A stretch of DNA of 64,000 nt from CAZMBI01 sp964564675 (GTDB taxonomy: Bacteria > Pseudomonadota > Alphaproteobacteria > Rickettsiales > UBA3002), in contig CAZMBI010000007.1 in NCBI GenBank assembly GCA_964564675.1, positions 1-64,000 on the forward strand. Direction: 5' to 3'. Below are positions 43,150-51,966 of the stretch, one piece after another (the stretch's first letter is position 1; the number at the start of each line of letters is the position of its first letter). The notes below the pieces were generated by a model. That model was not told where the DNA came from. It saw nothing but the letters and a program-made list of their open reading frames with translations, and did no database searches. A program made the translations under genes and the position numbers.

Positions 43150-46100
43150 ATGCGTGCTTTCTTGCCGGCTTTATCTTTGTTGGCCATATCCGCTTGTTTT
43201 TCGCTTTTTTTTATTGCTCCCGCTCAGGCGCAAAACCCAAGCCAGGTCTATATTGAAACTGAACAGAGCGGCTCGGATTCGAATTGTACCTATATTGACT
43301 CAAAAGGTCAGAAGCAGCAAGCGGATCCTGCCGTTTGCAAAATGATTTATGGCTGTAATATCGAAGGCAAAATGCTGCCTTATGGCACCAAATGCAAAAG
43401 CGTGATCGACGGGCAAACCTATGACGCCGATACCGTCTGGGCGCCGGTCCCGCATCCAAAGAATAAAAAAGTCCCGGTAGAATGCCTGCGCGGTGACGAG
43501 CCGATCACCGCCGGCATTAACAAGGCGGTGCTCGATGAAACCGATTCGGCGGCCTATTGCCGGCAGATCATGGTGTCTGACCTGGAAAATTCCGCCGGTT
43601 GCCAGCCCTCGCAAAGCGGCGACCCCTGGCGCTGCCGCGGGTTTGAAAAGGTTTTGGAAAAGAAAAAGGACCCCCAGAAATACTGGGTGGAAGCACGCGA
43701 AGGCGCAGCGCTGGATGTGGCTTCCGCCGCACCGATGGCGGGGCAAACAACTGGGTATACCTGCAAAACCTTCGCCAGTGAAGATAAAATCTGCGTCCAG
43801 CAGACCCAGCTCAAACCGACGCCGAGCCCTAAGGGTAGCTATCATGAAGACCCCACCTCGCCCGCCAATTATCCCATGGCAGAACATCATGAGAGTGAAG
43901 GGCAGCGCATGGCAAAAGTCATCAAAAATCGCCAAGCGGGGATGCCAAAGTATACCGGAGGAACCACAGGCGCAGCCGGGGAAAAGCCCGATACGCCCTA
44001 TCCGGAAAACGACAATGCCCGCCCCAGTGGCCAGCGCACGCTTGCCACGTTTAAAAGCGGGCGTGATTGTCAGCGGCCCGGCCAGAAATGCGATGAATTT
44101 GATGCCATCCGGCCCATTCAGTTCGATGCCGCTTATTTAAACACGCCTGCTTACGCCACCTATGACCCAAATGCCTACCCGCCCGGCTATGAAATGAAAC
44201 TGGCCGACCAACTGCGCGGTAAAACGGTCGATGAAGTGGCGGCGGAAAAGGCCTTCGGTAACCGCCTGATCAGTGAAAGTGTGGCCGCCGCCATCCCCGG
44301 CGGCAGCCAGATGCAGGGCATTTTCAAGCGACTGAATGCCATGTCGAAATATTACAGCAATACTGACAAAACCCTGAGCCGTACCGCCGGTGAAGTGCTG
44401 AAAAGCGAAGACGGACTGGACTACCTGACCGCCTACGGTCCCGGCGCTAACGGACTGACCAGTTTTCTAAACGGCGGCGGTGGTACCGGCAAGGCAAATT
44501 TTAACAGCGTCATCCAGGGCATATTCCAGCAGTTCGGCGGTGGTGGTGGTGGTGCCGGTGGTGGTGGTGGTGGCGGTGGCGGTAACAACTGCACCCCCGG
44601 TATGTTCGGAAATTTCGACCAGTGCCTGAATAACCTTATGTTGCCGCCGCAAGGCGGCGTCGCCGCCAGCACGGCCGGCTGCCCGCCACAGGTGCTCACG
44701 TGCGCCTCACAGGCTAGCGGTGGAGTCACCCCGAGCGTATTGCAGCAGTGCTTTAACCAGCTCATTAATCAGAACTGCAGCAGTAGCGGCGGCGGCGGCG
44801 GCGGCAATAATCAACTGCTTAACGCTCTGCAGGGTCTGTTGCAAAATATCGGCAGCTTTGGCTCCATGCAGCAGATGAAAAGCGCCCTGGCCGAACCGGT
44901 CAAGATGGACAAGCTGCACAGCCCTTCCAGTAACAGCACCCAGATGTTCAGCGGTAATGGGTTTTTTGCCAATTTTCATGAGCAGGATATTTATCCCATA
45001 CGTCCCGAATATTCTGAATGCGCCAACTATAACCGCAGCAAGTGCACAATCTCTCGAATGAATGCTTCATATAACAGGAATCACAGCACGTGGGGCCCGA
45101 CCTCGCCGCCGCTGAGCGCCGTGCGCCTTGCCGGCCAGCTAGATAAGAATATCCGCGTGCGTCTCAAACAGTCGCGCTATGACTTTGTTAACACGCAACT
45201 GGCCATGCGCATCGCCTATTGCCGCTGGTGCGACCATGACCGCGATGAAGGCAAGCAACGCTGTACGCCGGGACATGAATGCGCCAATAAAGACTGCCCG
45301 TGTCCAGTCAATTGCTGGAGCTCCAAATGCTGGGGCGTCGCTATCGACGATAACTCGAATTACCCGTCCGCATTAGTCTGGAACGCCAGCAACAATGATC
45401 CGGCGCGCCGCCCGAATATCGGATGCCCCGGCTCCAACAAACCGATGGGCCCGGATGGCGGCAGATATTTTAACAGTGGCAAAGTGACTGGCATGTTGTT
45501 AGATGAAGGCGTGCAGGCGGTCTTTACCGCTTATAACATGCAGCCGTTCCACATCCATACCGTGGCTCAGCATGCGGCCAAGCCGATGCGCTCGACCAAT
45601 AAAACCTGCCTGGCGGATGCGCGGCATTTAGACCAAAAAAAACAGCCGATGGGGGAAGGCTATGCGTTCTGGAATTATCACGGGCCGGACTTCCCGCATC
45701 CCGAACTATCGACGACTGCGGATGAACTAGGCGGCCAGGGAAACGGCCGGGTCAACCTCGATTCGTATGAAGGCGCGCTGGCCGTGGTTGATACCAGCTG
45801 TTTAAACTCGTATGGCAATAAGCATGACTGGGGATATGGCGTACAGGCGATGCATCAGCCCAACCCGATTATGGACCGCATGATCGATTTCGGCTTCAAT
45901 GACCGTGAGCTTGGGTTTGTCAAAGACGTGCTGGCAGGTGTGGCTGGCGCTGGCGGCGGCGGCCAGCACAGTGACAGCCAGATGTGCTGCCTGGGCGGGC
46001 CCGGCGAGGCCACCGGCGGCTCGCTCGGCGAAGGCAACAACGCCATAAACGTGATGACCGAAGTCAATCTGGCGCAAAGCAATACCAAGCGCCATGATTG

Positions 46101-46794
46101 TCATGCCTGCCTGCCGAATTTTTATCGCACGGCCAGTGCACGCGGGCCCATGTCGTTTGCAGCCAATGCGGGCGGCGGTGTGGTTAATGTGTTGCTGGAG
46201 GATACCGAATTTTCCAGCGGCGCGGCTGATTCCGGCGGCGGCGGCAGCGGCGAGCAGGCGATGTTACGCTCAGCCGTCTGGCCGCTGGCCTGTGCCGGCT
46301 GGCCCAACGACCCGAAATCGGCCAATCAATTCGGGTTTGACTATCCGATGGAAAGCGGCCTGGAAAAGGTTGCGGATATGCGGCGCAATGCCGCCGGGTG
46401 CTTCATCTATATGGAAGAAGGCAAATCTGCGCTCAAGCAGCCAGGCGGATTCGGTAACGTGGCGGTCGTGCGTAATGCCGGGGAAGATGATCACGGTCCC
46501 TATCTTGATGTGGATGTGACCAACTATGGCCGTAATGCGGATATGTGCGGCACAACCGATAAAAACGGTATGGTGAGCAAGCTGACCTTCCGGCTGAAGG
46601 AAATTCCTCCAGACGAGAAACAGGCCATGGAAAAAGCGGGCGTTAAGCGGTTTGATTTTGTGAACGGTAATCCGGCGGGAACCATCAAGGTTCCCAAGCA
46701 ACTCTCGTTTTTCTGTCCGCATAAAGATGAGGATCTGGGCATTCAGGCTTCGGCTGAACCAAACGACAACACGGAGGTGGCGCGAAACGAATGA
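43150..46794 (+). CDS. Giant exported Cys-rich, poly-Gly protein, unknown
   Basis: 1,214 residues with a signal peptide (to about AQAQ, residue 28). I recognise no family. More than 40 cysteines are spread along it, including a dense cluster near 690-730 (YCRWCDHDRDEGKQRC, CANKDCPCPVNCWSSKCWG). Residues 463-478 are a poly-Gly tract. A six-Cys module follows at 481-543, then a second Gly tract (547-552). The C-terminal half has His/Cys sites (HDCHACLPNFY) and Gly-rich turns. Divergent from virB8 (148-nt spacer) and overlapping the next gene by 4 nt. Likely a disulfide-bonded envelope or secreted protein. Confidence 0.85.
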   Translation: MRAFLPALSLLAISACFSLFFIAPAQAQNPSQVYIETEQSGSDSNCTYIDSKGQKQQADPAVCKMIYGCNIEGKMLPYGTKCKSVIDGQTYDADTVWAPVPHPKNKKVPVECLRGDEPITAGINKAVLDETDSAAYCRQIMVSDLENSAGCQPSQSGDPWRCRGFEKVLEKKKDPQKYWVEAREGAALDVASAAPMAGQTTGYTCKTFASEDKICVQQTQLKPTPSPKGSYHEDPTSPANYPMAEHHESEGQRMAKVIKNRQAGMPKYTGGTTGAAGEKPDTPYPENDNARPSGQRTLATFKSGRDCQRPGQKCDEFDAIRPIQFDAAYLNTPAYATYDPNAYPPGYEMKLADQLRGKTVDEVAAEKAFGNRLISESVAAAIPGGSQMQGIFKRLNAMSKYYSNTDKTLSRTAGEVLKSEDGLDYLTAYGPGANGLTSFLNGGGGTGKANFNSVIQGIFQQFGGGGGGAGGGGGGGGGNNCTPGMFGNFDQCLNNLMLPPQGGVAASTAGCPPQVLTCASQASGGVTPSVLQQCFNQLINQNCSSSGGGGGGNNQLLNALQGLLQNIGSFGSMQQMKSALAEPVKMDKLHSPSSNSTQMFSGNGFFANFHEQDIYPIRPEYSECANYNRSKCTISRMNASYNRNHSTWGPTSPPLSAVRLAGQLDKNIRVRLKQSRYDFVNTQLAMRIAYCRWCDHDRDEGKQRCTPGHECANKDCPCPVNCWSSKCWGVAIDDNSNYPSALVWNASNNDPARRPNIGCPGSNKPMGPDGGRYFNSGKVTGMLLDEGVQAVFTAYNMQPFHIHTVAQHAAKPMRSTNKTCLADARHLDQKKQPMGEGYAFWNYHGPDFPHPELSTTADELGGQGNGRVNLDSYEGALAVVDTSCLNSYGNKHDWGYGVQAMHQPNPIMDRMIDFGFNDRELGFVKDVLAGVAGAGGGGQHSDSQMCCLGGPGEATGGSLGEGNNAINVMTEVNLAQSNTKRHDCHACLPNFYRTASARGPMSFAANAGGGVVNVLLEDTEFSSGAADSGGGGSGEQAMLRSAVWPLACAGWPNDPKSANQFGFDYPMESGLEKVADMRRNAAGCFIYMEEGKSALKQPGGFGNVAVVRNAGEDDHGPYLDVDVTNYGRNADMCGTTDKNGMVSKLTFRLKEIPPDEKQAMEKAGVKRFDFVNGNPAGTIKVPKQLSFFCPHKDEDLGIQASAEPNDNTEVARNE
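44536..44583 (+). repeat. Trinucleotide (GGT/GGC) tract encoding poly-glycine
   Basis: Sixteen nearly uniform GGN codons, broken by a single GCC, encode Gly463-Gly478 of the giant protein. Runs of GGT are prone to slippage in frame, which could change linker length between strains without a frameshift. Confidence 0.85.
44590..44778 (+). other. Six-cysteine module, copy 1 (in giant protein)
   Basis: Cysteines at residues 481, 492, 511, 518, 534 and 543 give spacing C-x10-C-x18-C-x6-C-x15-C-x8-C. It is directly preceded by poly-Gly and followed by S-S-S-Gly. The segment 518-543 has a Gly-Gly and a C-x2-Q shared with copy 2 in the next gene. Confidence 0.8.
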
Positions 46795-47507
46795 AACAGC
46801 GGGGCTTCATAGCATTATTGGCAGCAGCCGGCCTGTTATGGTCGACCGATCAGGCTATGGCCGCCCAGTGTCCGCAGAATCCTAGTTACAGCGACCTGAA
46901 AAACTGTAAATTTGCCCCGATTGACTTTGCAAAATTCAAACAATGGACGCGCGAGGGCAAACAACCGCCGCGCGCTTTGACCATTTGCGGCATTAACGGC
47001 GAAGACGAAGCCAAGGGCTGTTATAACAGCGGCGGTATGGGCAGTATCGTCAAAGGCGGTATCCGCCAACCCGGCACCGTCCCTGCGCAAAGCCCGCCTG
47101 GCAGCGGCGGCGGCGGAGGAGGAGGGGGGTTTCCCGGCGGACTGCCCGGCCTCCCCGGCGGCGGGGGTGGTGGCGGCGGCGGTGGTGGCGGCGGCGGCTC
47201 AGCACCCAGCCCTGCCTGCGTTGCCGCACAGTCGAGTGCGCTGGCCCCTTGCTCCAATTCCCTTAATGCCGCTGCCGGCTCGATCGTACCGCTGAATCCG
47301 ACCTATTTTCCCAGTTGTTCCGGTGCGATGCTCGGCTGCATGTCCGCCTCAACGGGCGGTACCGCCATTACTTCCACGCTGGTGAATAATTGCGTGACGC
47401 AAGTGGCAACGGGTGCTTGCAGTTCGGGCGCCGCCGGCGCCGGCGGCGTTGTTTTACCAGGCGCCCCGGGAGGGGCCGGTTCCGGTGGTGGTGGCGCTGT
47501 GCCATAA
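46791..47507 (+). CDS. Exported poly-Gly protein with six-Cys module, unknown
   Basis: 238 residues. The signal peptide (FIALLAAAGLLWSTDQAMA) is followed by a short Cys-containing domain (QCPQNPSYSDLKNCKFAPID, ICGINGEDEAKGC). Two poly-Gly tracts come next, the longer being 14 Gly at 123-136, then a six-Cys module (143-210) and a Gly/Ala tail. The start overlaps the giant gene's end by 4 nt (ATGA), implying coupled translation and a joint function. No family is known to me. Confidence 0.82.
   Translation: MKQRGFIALLAAAGLLWSTDQAMAAQCPQNPSYSDLKNCKFAPIDFAKFKQWTREGKQPPRALTICGINGEDEAKGCYNSGGMGSIVKGGIRQPGTVPAQSPPGSGGGGGGGGFPGGLPGLPGGGGGGGGGGGGGGSAPSPACVAAQSSALAPCSNSLNAAAGSIVPLNPTYFPSCSGAMLGCMSASTGGTAITSTLVNNCVTQVATGACSSGAAGAGGVVLPGAPGGAGSGGGGAVP
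47157..47198 (+). repeat. Poly-glycine codon tract
   Basis: Fourteen consecutive GGN codons (mostly GGC and GGT) encode Gly123-Gly136. A second Gly run lies just upstream (about 47102-47130). As in the giant gene, the tract sits immediately before the six-Cys module. Confidence 0.85.
47217..47420 (+). other. Six-cysteine module, copy 2
   Basis: Cysteines at residues 143, 154, 176, 183, 201 and 210 give spacing C-x10-C-x21-C-x6-C-x17-C-x8-C. Three of the five intervals equal those of copy 1 and the other two differ by 2-3 residues. The end CSSG and the C-x2-Q motif are shared. The two modules are paralogous. Confidence 0.8.
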
Positions 47508-47552
47508 ACAACAAATATTTTTAAAATTTAATCAGTTAACGCCAGAAATTTA

Positions 47553-47561
47553 TGATATAAT
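47553..47561 (+). promoter_or_regulatory. Extended -10 promoter for the 47586 gene
   Basis: TG-A-TATAAT, a perfect extended -10, lies 25 nt before the ATG with a TTAGGGGG ribosome site between. A TCAGTTAA sequence 20 nt upstream and the TTAGGGG leader also occur upstream of the 43150 gene (43077-43140), suggesting common regulation. Confidence 0.5.
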
Positions 47562-47585
47562 AATGTGTGTTAGGGGGTTGGTATC

Positions 47586-49046
47586 ATGACTGTACCGGTA
47601 TTCGCGTGGGCTGTGCTTTTTAGTTTATCGCTGGCCATTGCATCATCTCATGCGCAAAATGTGAATTGCCCGACACCGCATATCACCGACGATGGCTGTA
47701 TAATGAAGGGCCAGCGCGATGCTATTACGCCGGGCAGTTACAGCGATCAGTGCGGCGTATCGGTAGAAGTGGCGGGAAACTGGGTGACACTGACCGAAGG
47801 CGCCAATGTCGGCCTGGTGGTGAATGAAGACGACAGCACATTATACGCCTATCAGATCGTCGGCGATAATATGCAATTCCGCAAGGCGAATCCGTTCCCC
47901 GAGTTTTATTGTGAAGTGCAGGGGAATAACCTCGCCATGATTCCGGTGCCGCCGGTGCATGAGTTCATCGCGGCCTCAAACGGTAATAGCAAGGCCGCCG
48001 TTGGTGTTGATATCCCGATGGCGCAAGGGGAGTTTATCGTCTTGGAGCGGGCCAGCCCGCCGCTTCCCAATCAAAAAACCTTAACCATCGATAACTTCAT
48101 TTATGAAGCGCCGGAGCCAAACCCGGGCGCGTTTCCCTGCCAAAACACCCCGCCGGAATGTATTACCAAAGACAAGCTGTTATCTTCTTTGCCGGTGGAT
48201 TTCGGCGATATGCGTTTTCGTAATGACTCCGCACCCGCCTGTATGATTTTTTCGATCGCTCCTGGCACCCAGGATGTGGAAAACTGCCAGCGTCGGCAGC
48301 ATTATTATAACCTGCAACATACCAACGTATATGCCGGCGTCGGCGAGTCGTTTTCGGTGGGCCGGGTCAGTGGCGGCGGCAGCCAGGTGACGCATACCGT
48401 GCGCCCCAATGGCGGCTCATTCACCGCCGGGCCGACCGGACTGGAGTTTAGCGGGGCGAAAGCGTTGATCGGCGGCGGCAATCGCATTTATTTAAGCACC
48501 GCAGCCGGTACGCGCAGCCATAGTTTTTTAAACGGCGCGCGTTTTGAAATTAACGACAATTACAGCCTGCATCTGAATCCGCCGGGACGTATCCGCCTGA
48601 ACCGTAGCGGTGATATGCAATTGCTGGATGGCGGCACAGTGCAGGACAGCCGGGGGCGAACTATGCGCGTGATTTCGCCGATGGCCTATGTGCGCTTTGG
48701 CTCCAACCGGATTATTGAAGGCACCACATTCGGTGATCTGGCGCTCTCGGACGGCATATTATTACCCGCCTTAGCGGACGGCGCCATTCAATACGCCGCG
48801 TACACGGATTATGATATGTATTGCCCAACACCCGAGCCGCCGGAAGAGGAAATACTCAATGATCAGTTTGACCCAAGACCGCAGAATTTTCCATGGATCA
48901 AGTCCGGCGGTACGGGCGTCCCCACCCGCTACATGAAAGCCAGCCAGGCACCCAAGGTCATGCCCTGTATCCGCAAAAAATCTGCTGGCGGAAGCGGAAG
49001 TTCAGGCGGCAGCGGCAGGTCAGGCGGCAGCGGCGGTGGGCCTTAA
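47586..49046 (+). CDS. Exported protein, beta-rich, Ser/Gly tail, unknown
   Basis: 486 residues with a signal peptide (VFAWAVLFSLSLAIASSHA). No known family. The N-terminal third has paired cysteines (NCPTPHITDDGC). The middle (about 265-410) reads like a short beta-helix or FecR-like region (SFTAGPTGLEFSGAKALIGG; GRIRLNRSGDMQLLDGGTV). The C-terminal 25 residues are Gly-Ser repeats. It has its own promoter but the same strand and export signal as the two Cys/Gly-rich genes upstream. Its stop overlaps murU's stop region by 4 nt. Confidence 0.8.
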   Translation: MTVPVFAWAVLFSLSLAIASSHAQNVNCPTPHITDDGCIMKGQRDAITPGSYSDQCGVSVEVAGNWVTLTEGANVGLVVNEDDSTLYAYQIVGDNMQFRKANPFPEFYCEVQGNNLAMIPVPPVHEFIAASNGNSKAAVGVDIPMAQGEFIVLERASPPLPNQKTLTIDNFIYEAPEPNPGAFPCQNTPPECITKDKLLSSLPVDFGDMRFRNDSAPACMIFSIAPGTQDVENCQRRQHYYNLQHTNVYAGVGESFSVGRVSGGGSQVTHTVRPNGGSFTAGPTGLEFSGAKALIGGGNRIYLSTAAGTRSHSFLNGARFEINDNYSLHLNPPGRIRLNRSGDMQLLDGGTVQDSRGRTMRVISPMAYVRFGSNRIIEGTTFGDLALSDGILLPALADGAIQYAAYTDYDMYCPTPEPPEEEILNDQFDPRPQNFPWIKSGGTGVPTRYMKASQAPKVMPCIRKKSAGGSGSSGGSGRSGGSGGGP

Positions 49047-49777
49047 GCTTCCTCTTCGCCCGTATTTAATATCGCCTCGGCCTGCGCCAGCCCTTGCGGG
49101 TCGCCGACATGCAACCAGTCGCCTGCATGAATCAGATATCCCAGACGGTTAAAATAACCTTCCTCCGCCAGCAACCGATCATATAAGACGTTCATCGAAA
49201 ACGGCCCGTCGGGACATGCGGCAAACAGGCGGGGATGCAGCAGCTGGATACCCGTGAACACATAAGGCGCCAGCTCGCCCGCTCGGCGCCGACGCATCCT
49301 GCCCTGCTCAATGACAAAATCCCCCTGCCCGTCATATCCCACCGCCCGGTCAACCGGATGCAACAGTAACAGCCCATCCATGCTTTCAGGCTGCCAGGTG
49401 GCTTGCAGGCGCGCCAGCGCCGGGGGCTGGTCGGTCGAATCAAGGCAGATCGTGTCGCTGTTCAAGACAAAAAAAGCGTCCTCGCCCAACAGGGGCAGGG
49501 CATTGGTGATGCCGCCTCCGGTTTCCAACGCCCGCTCTTCGCGTATCACATGCACGGCAGGTTGCCGGCGGTTACTGACATGCGCCATAATCAACTCGGC
49601 CTTATAACAGACATTGACCACCACCTCCGCCAATCCGTGGCGTTGCAGCTGGTCCAGCGCGCGATCCAGCAAGGTGCGCCCGGCAACCGGTACTAACGGT
49701 TTGGGAATCTGATCGGTCAGCGGGCGTAAGCGTTTACCGCGACCGGCGGCCAGTATCATCGCCCGCGCAGCTGTCAT
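49043..49777 (-). CDS. murU: MurNAc-1-phosphate uridylyltransferase (MurU-type)
   Basis: 244 residues. The nucleotidyltransferase signature AMILAAGRGKRLRPLTDQIPKPLVPV is at the N-terminus, FVLNSDTI binds metal, and ETGGGI sits in the sugar site. Makes UDP-MurNAc from MurNAc-1-P in the anhydro-MurNAc recycling route that bypasses de novo synthesis (and fosfomycin). ATGA overlap with amgK and the tsaE-amgK-murU order match the Pseudomonas and Caulobacter arrangement. Confidence 0.9.
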   Translation of the reverse strand: MTAARAMILAAGRGKRLRPLTDQIPKPLVPVAGRTLLDRALDQLQRHGLAEVVVNVCYKAELIMAHVSNRRQPAVHVIREERALETGGGITNALPLLGEDAFFVLNSDTICLDSTDQPPALARLQATWQPESMDGLLLLHPVDRAVGYDGQGDFVIEQGRMRRRRAGELAPYVFTGIQLLHPRLFAACPDGPFSMNVLYDRLLAEEGYFNRLGYLIHAGDWLHVGDPQGLAQAEAILNTGEEEA

Positions 49778-50787
49778 GCCACGGCCTGGGGACTGAAATT
49801 GGTGGTTTCGCGCGCCGCCGGCGGCACATGCGCGTCCAGCCAGAGTTTAACCGGCTCCAGCGCATCATGGTTTAGATTCTTACTCAGCAGGCGCCAGACA
49901 CGCGGCAGGTAATGCAGATAGTCCGCCTTACCATCGCGCACGCACAGACGGATAAAAATGCCAATAATCTTAAGGTTGCGCTGGGCTCCGAGGATGGCGT
50001 AGCGGCGCCTGAATTCCTTCCAGTCCTCGCCGGTGTGCCGCACGTAATGCTCCATACACATGGCAACGGTTTCCGGAGCCACATCTCGCCTTGCATCCTG
50101 CAGGACAGACATCATATCATATGCCCCGTCCCCCCACAGAGCATCCTGATAATCCAGCAACCCAACACGTGCTTTGTCCCGGCGATCATCCAGCCACATC
50201 AAATTGTCGGCATGAAAGTCGCGCAATACCAGCACATTTTGATTTAAACCGGCCGAACCCAGCAGGTTTTGCCATAGCTGAAGAAACTCCGGCGCCGCCT
50301 GTTCCAGGCGCTCCGCCTCCATGATCTGCGGTAAAAACCAGTCGCTGAATATTGCTATCTCTTTGAGCAGTGTCGCCGTACCATACGGGCTGATTTTTTC
50401 CGCAATTTGCGGTGTGCTTTGCTGTTTCAGTGTCAGCAATACGTCAGTAGCCGCCAGATAGAGCCGGGCCTCATCATCTGGCTGGGCCTGCAGATATTGG
50501 GTATAGAGCATCTCTCCGAAATCCTCCAGCAGCAGCAAGCCATTGGCCTCGTCCTCGGCATAAATCTCCGGCGCTGAAAGGCCGAATTCACGCAATAAGC
50601 CGGTAATTTTGACAAAGGGCTGAATGTGCTCATCGGGCGGCGGAGCATCCATCAGAATCAATGAGCGCGCACCGTCCTGGATACGCTCGTACCGGCGGAA
50701 GGACGCATCCGCCTTGATGGGTGTACGCTGCACGTGCGCCAGATCATGTGCCGTTAAAAACTGATCGATGATGTCGGAACGCGCCAT
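49774..50787 (-). CDS. amgK: Anomeric MurNAc/GlcNAc kinase (AmgK-type)
   Basis: 337 residues, aminoglycoside phosphotransferase fold. The catalytic loop is LRDFHADNLMWL and the metal loop is VGLLDYQDALWGDGAYDMMS. An N-terminal SFRRYERIQDGARSLILMDAPP resembles the nucleotide-binding lobe of AmgK. It phosphorylates MurNAc and GlcNAc at C1 to feed MurU. Function is inferred from gene order and motifs. Confidence 0.9.
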   Translation of the reverse strand: MARSDIIDQFLTAHDLAHVQRTPIKADASFRRYERIQDGARSLILMDAPPPDEHIQPFVKITGLLREFGLSAPEIYAEDEANGLLLLEDFGEMLYTQYLQAQPDDEARLYLAATDVLLTLKQQSTPQIAEKISPYGTATLLKEIAIFSDWFLPQIMEAERLEQAAPEFLQLWQNLLGSAGLNQNVLVLRDFHADNLMWLDDRRDKARVGLLDYQDALWGDGAYDMMSVLQDARRDVAPETVAMCMEHYVRHTGEDWKEFRRRYAILGAQRNLKIIGIFIRLCVRDGKADYLHYLPRVWRLLSKNLNHDALEPVKLWLDAHVPPAARETTNFSPQAVA

Positions 50788-50832
50788 ATGCCCTCTTAAT
50801 AATTATTAAATCGGGATTATCTCACAAAGCGT

Positions 50833-51303
50833 TCAGGAACTCAATCCGGCCGATTGCAGGCGTTGTTTCGCCTCGCGTTCTGCCATAAACGTTACTTCGC
50901 GGTTATGCTCGCCCTCTCCGAAATCGATCGTCAGGCTGATGCGGTTTTGCGGTAATTGATGCAGCACGATTTCCGGCCATTCGATCAGCGCGATATCGCC
51001 ATCCAGCGCATCTTCCAGGCCGAGTTCCTGCATATCCGTTATATCTTCCATCCGGTACAGATCATAGTGCCAGATTGTCACCGGCACGCCATCGCTTAGT
51101 GTGACATCATAGGTCTGCAACAAGGTAAAGGTAGGGCTGGTGACCCCTATTATGGCATCGCTGAGATGATGAATAAAAGCCTGAATAAACGTGGTTTTAC
51201 CCGACCCTAAATCGCCTGAAAGCGTGATACAGTCACCGGGGCGCACGATATCGGCCAGGTGAACCGCCAGCGCTTGCATCTCTTCCACACTAAAAATCAG
51301 CAT
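50833..51303 (-). CDS. tsaE: tRNA threonylcarbamoyladenosine biosynthesis protein TsaE
   Basis: 156 residues. The P-loop GDLGSGKTTFIQAFI and the Walker-B-like VTIWHYDLYRMED define this small ATPase, which drives turnover of the TsaD-TsaB complex for t6A37 modification. SPTFTLLQTY is also conserved. First gene of the tsaE-amgK-murU operon. Confidence 0.95.
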   Translation of the reverse strand: MLIFSVEEMQALAVHLADIVRPGDCITLSGDLGSGKTTFIQAFIHHLSDAIIGVTSPTFTLLQTYDVTLSDGVPVTIWHYDLYRMEDITDMQELGLEDALDGDIALIEWPEIVLHQLPQNRISLTIDFGEGEHNREVTFMAEREAKQRLQSAGLSS

Positions 51304-51495
51304 CGAGCAAACCGCTCCGTAAAATCAGGCAGGTGCACGAGATGCGCCCGGTTTATCAACATCCAGAAGGTTTATTGCGTGCCAATATACAATATCTTGT
51401 ATAGGCCGGCCATTCATTGTAGGATCGCACCTGATGCGTCGCCACAAGATTAGCCGTAATTTTTAACCATGTATTAAAGCATTTATCGTACTTTA

Positions 51496-51525
51496 GTGAC
51501 ATTGCGCTGAAAAACAAGATATAAG
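51496..51525 (+). promoter_or_regulatory. Putative sigma-70 promoter for cheY-cheZ
   Basis: GTGACA (51496-51501), an 18-nt spacer and TATAAG (51520-51525) lie 30 nt before the cheY ATG in the 251-nt spacer from tsaE. Each hexamer matches consensus at 5 of 6 positions. Confidence 0.4.
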
Positions 51526-51554
51526 GAACACGTAACACAGGGAATGAGGTTCGT

Positions 51555-51944
51555 ATGGCTCTGAACAAAAATATGCCGGTTCTAATCGTCGACGACTATA
51601 AAACCATGCTGCGCATCATTAAGAACCTACTGAAACAGCTTGGTTTTGAGAATGTCGATGAAGCCACAGACGGCACCATGGCATATGAGAAAATTAAGGA
51701 AAAGGCCTATGGTCTGGTGATTTCCGACTGGAATATGGAACCTATGTCCGGCTACGAACTGCTGCAAAAAATCCGCGCCGATGACGCGCATAAGCAATTG
51801 CCTTTTATCATGATTACCGCGGAAAGCAAAACTGAGAACGTGGTGGCGGCCAAACAAGCGGGCGTCAGTAATTATATTGTCAAACCCTTTAATGCGGGCA
51901 CATTAAAACAAAAAATTGAAGCCGTGTTCGGAGAGGCGATGTAA
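51555..51944 (+). CDS. cheY: Chemotaxis response regulator CheY
   Basis: 129 residues, a single receiver domain. The acidic pair D13-D14, the phospho-acceptor D58 in VISDWNMEPMSG, the switch Thr in MITAES and Lys in VKPFNAG are all present, with the WNMP-type sequence typical of CheY. Phospho-CheY binds the flagellar switch. The adjacent cheZ strengthens the chemotaxis assignment. No che or fli cluster is visible in the window. Confidence 0.93.
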   Translation: MALNKNMPVLIVDDYKTMLRIIKNLLKQLGFENVDEATDGTMAYEKIKEKAYGLVISDWNMEPMSGYELLQKIRADDAHKQLPFIMITAESKTENVVAAKQAGVSNYIVKPFNAGTLKQKIEAVFGEAM

Positions 51945-51966
51945 AAAACAATGCTCAGGAGGCATC

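Noticed and set aside
44500..44600. Possible CRISPR-like or VNTR array from regular GGT repeats
   Set aside because: Units are in-frame glycine codons within a coding sequence, with no spacers.
45500..46700. CHAP-like amidase pattern (GGFGNVAVV...VTNYGRN) in the giant Cys-rich protein
   Set aside because: No catalytic Cys-His pair at the correct spacing; a match to one short motif is insufficient.
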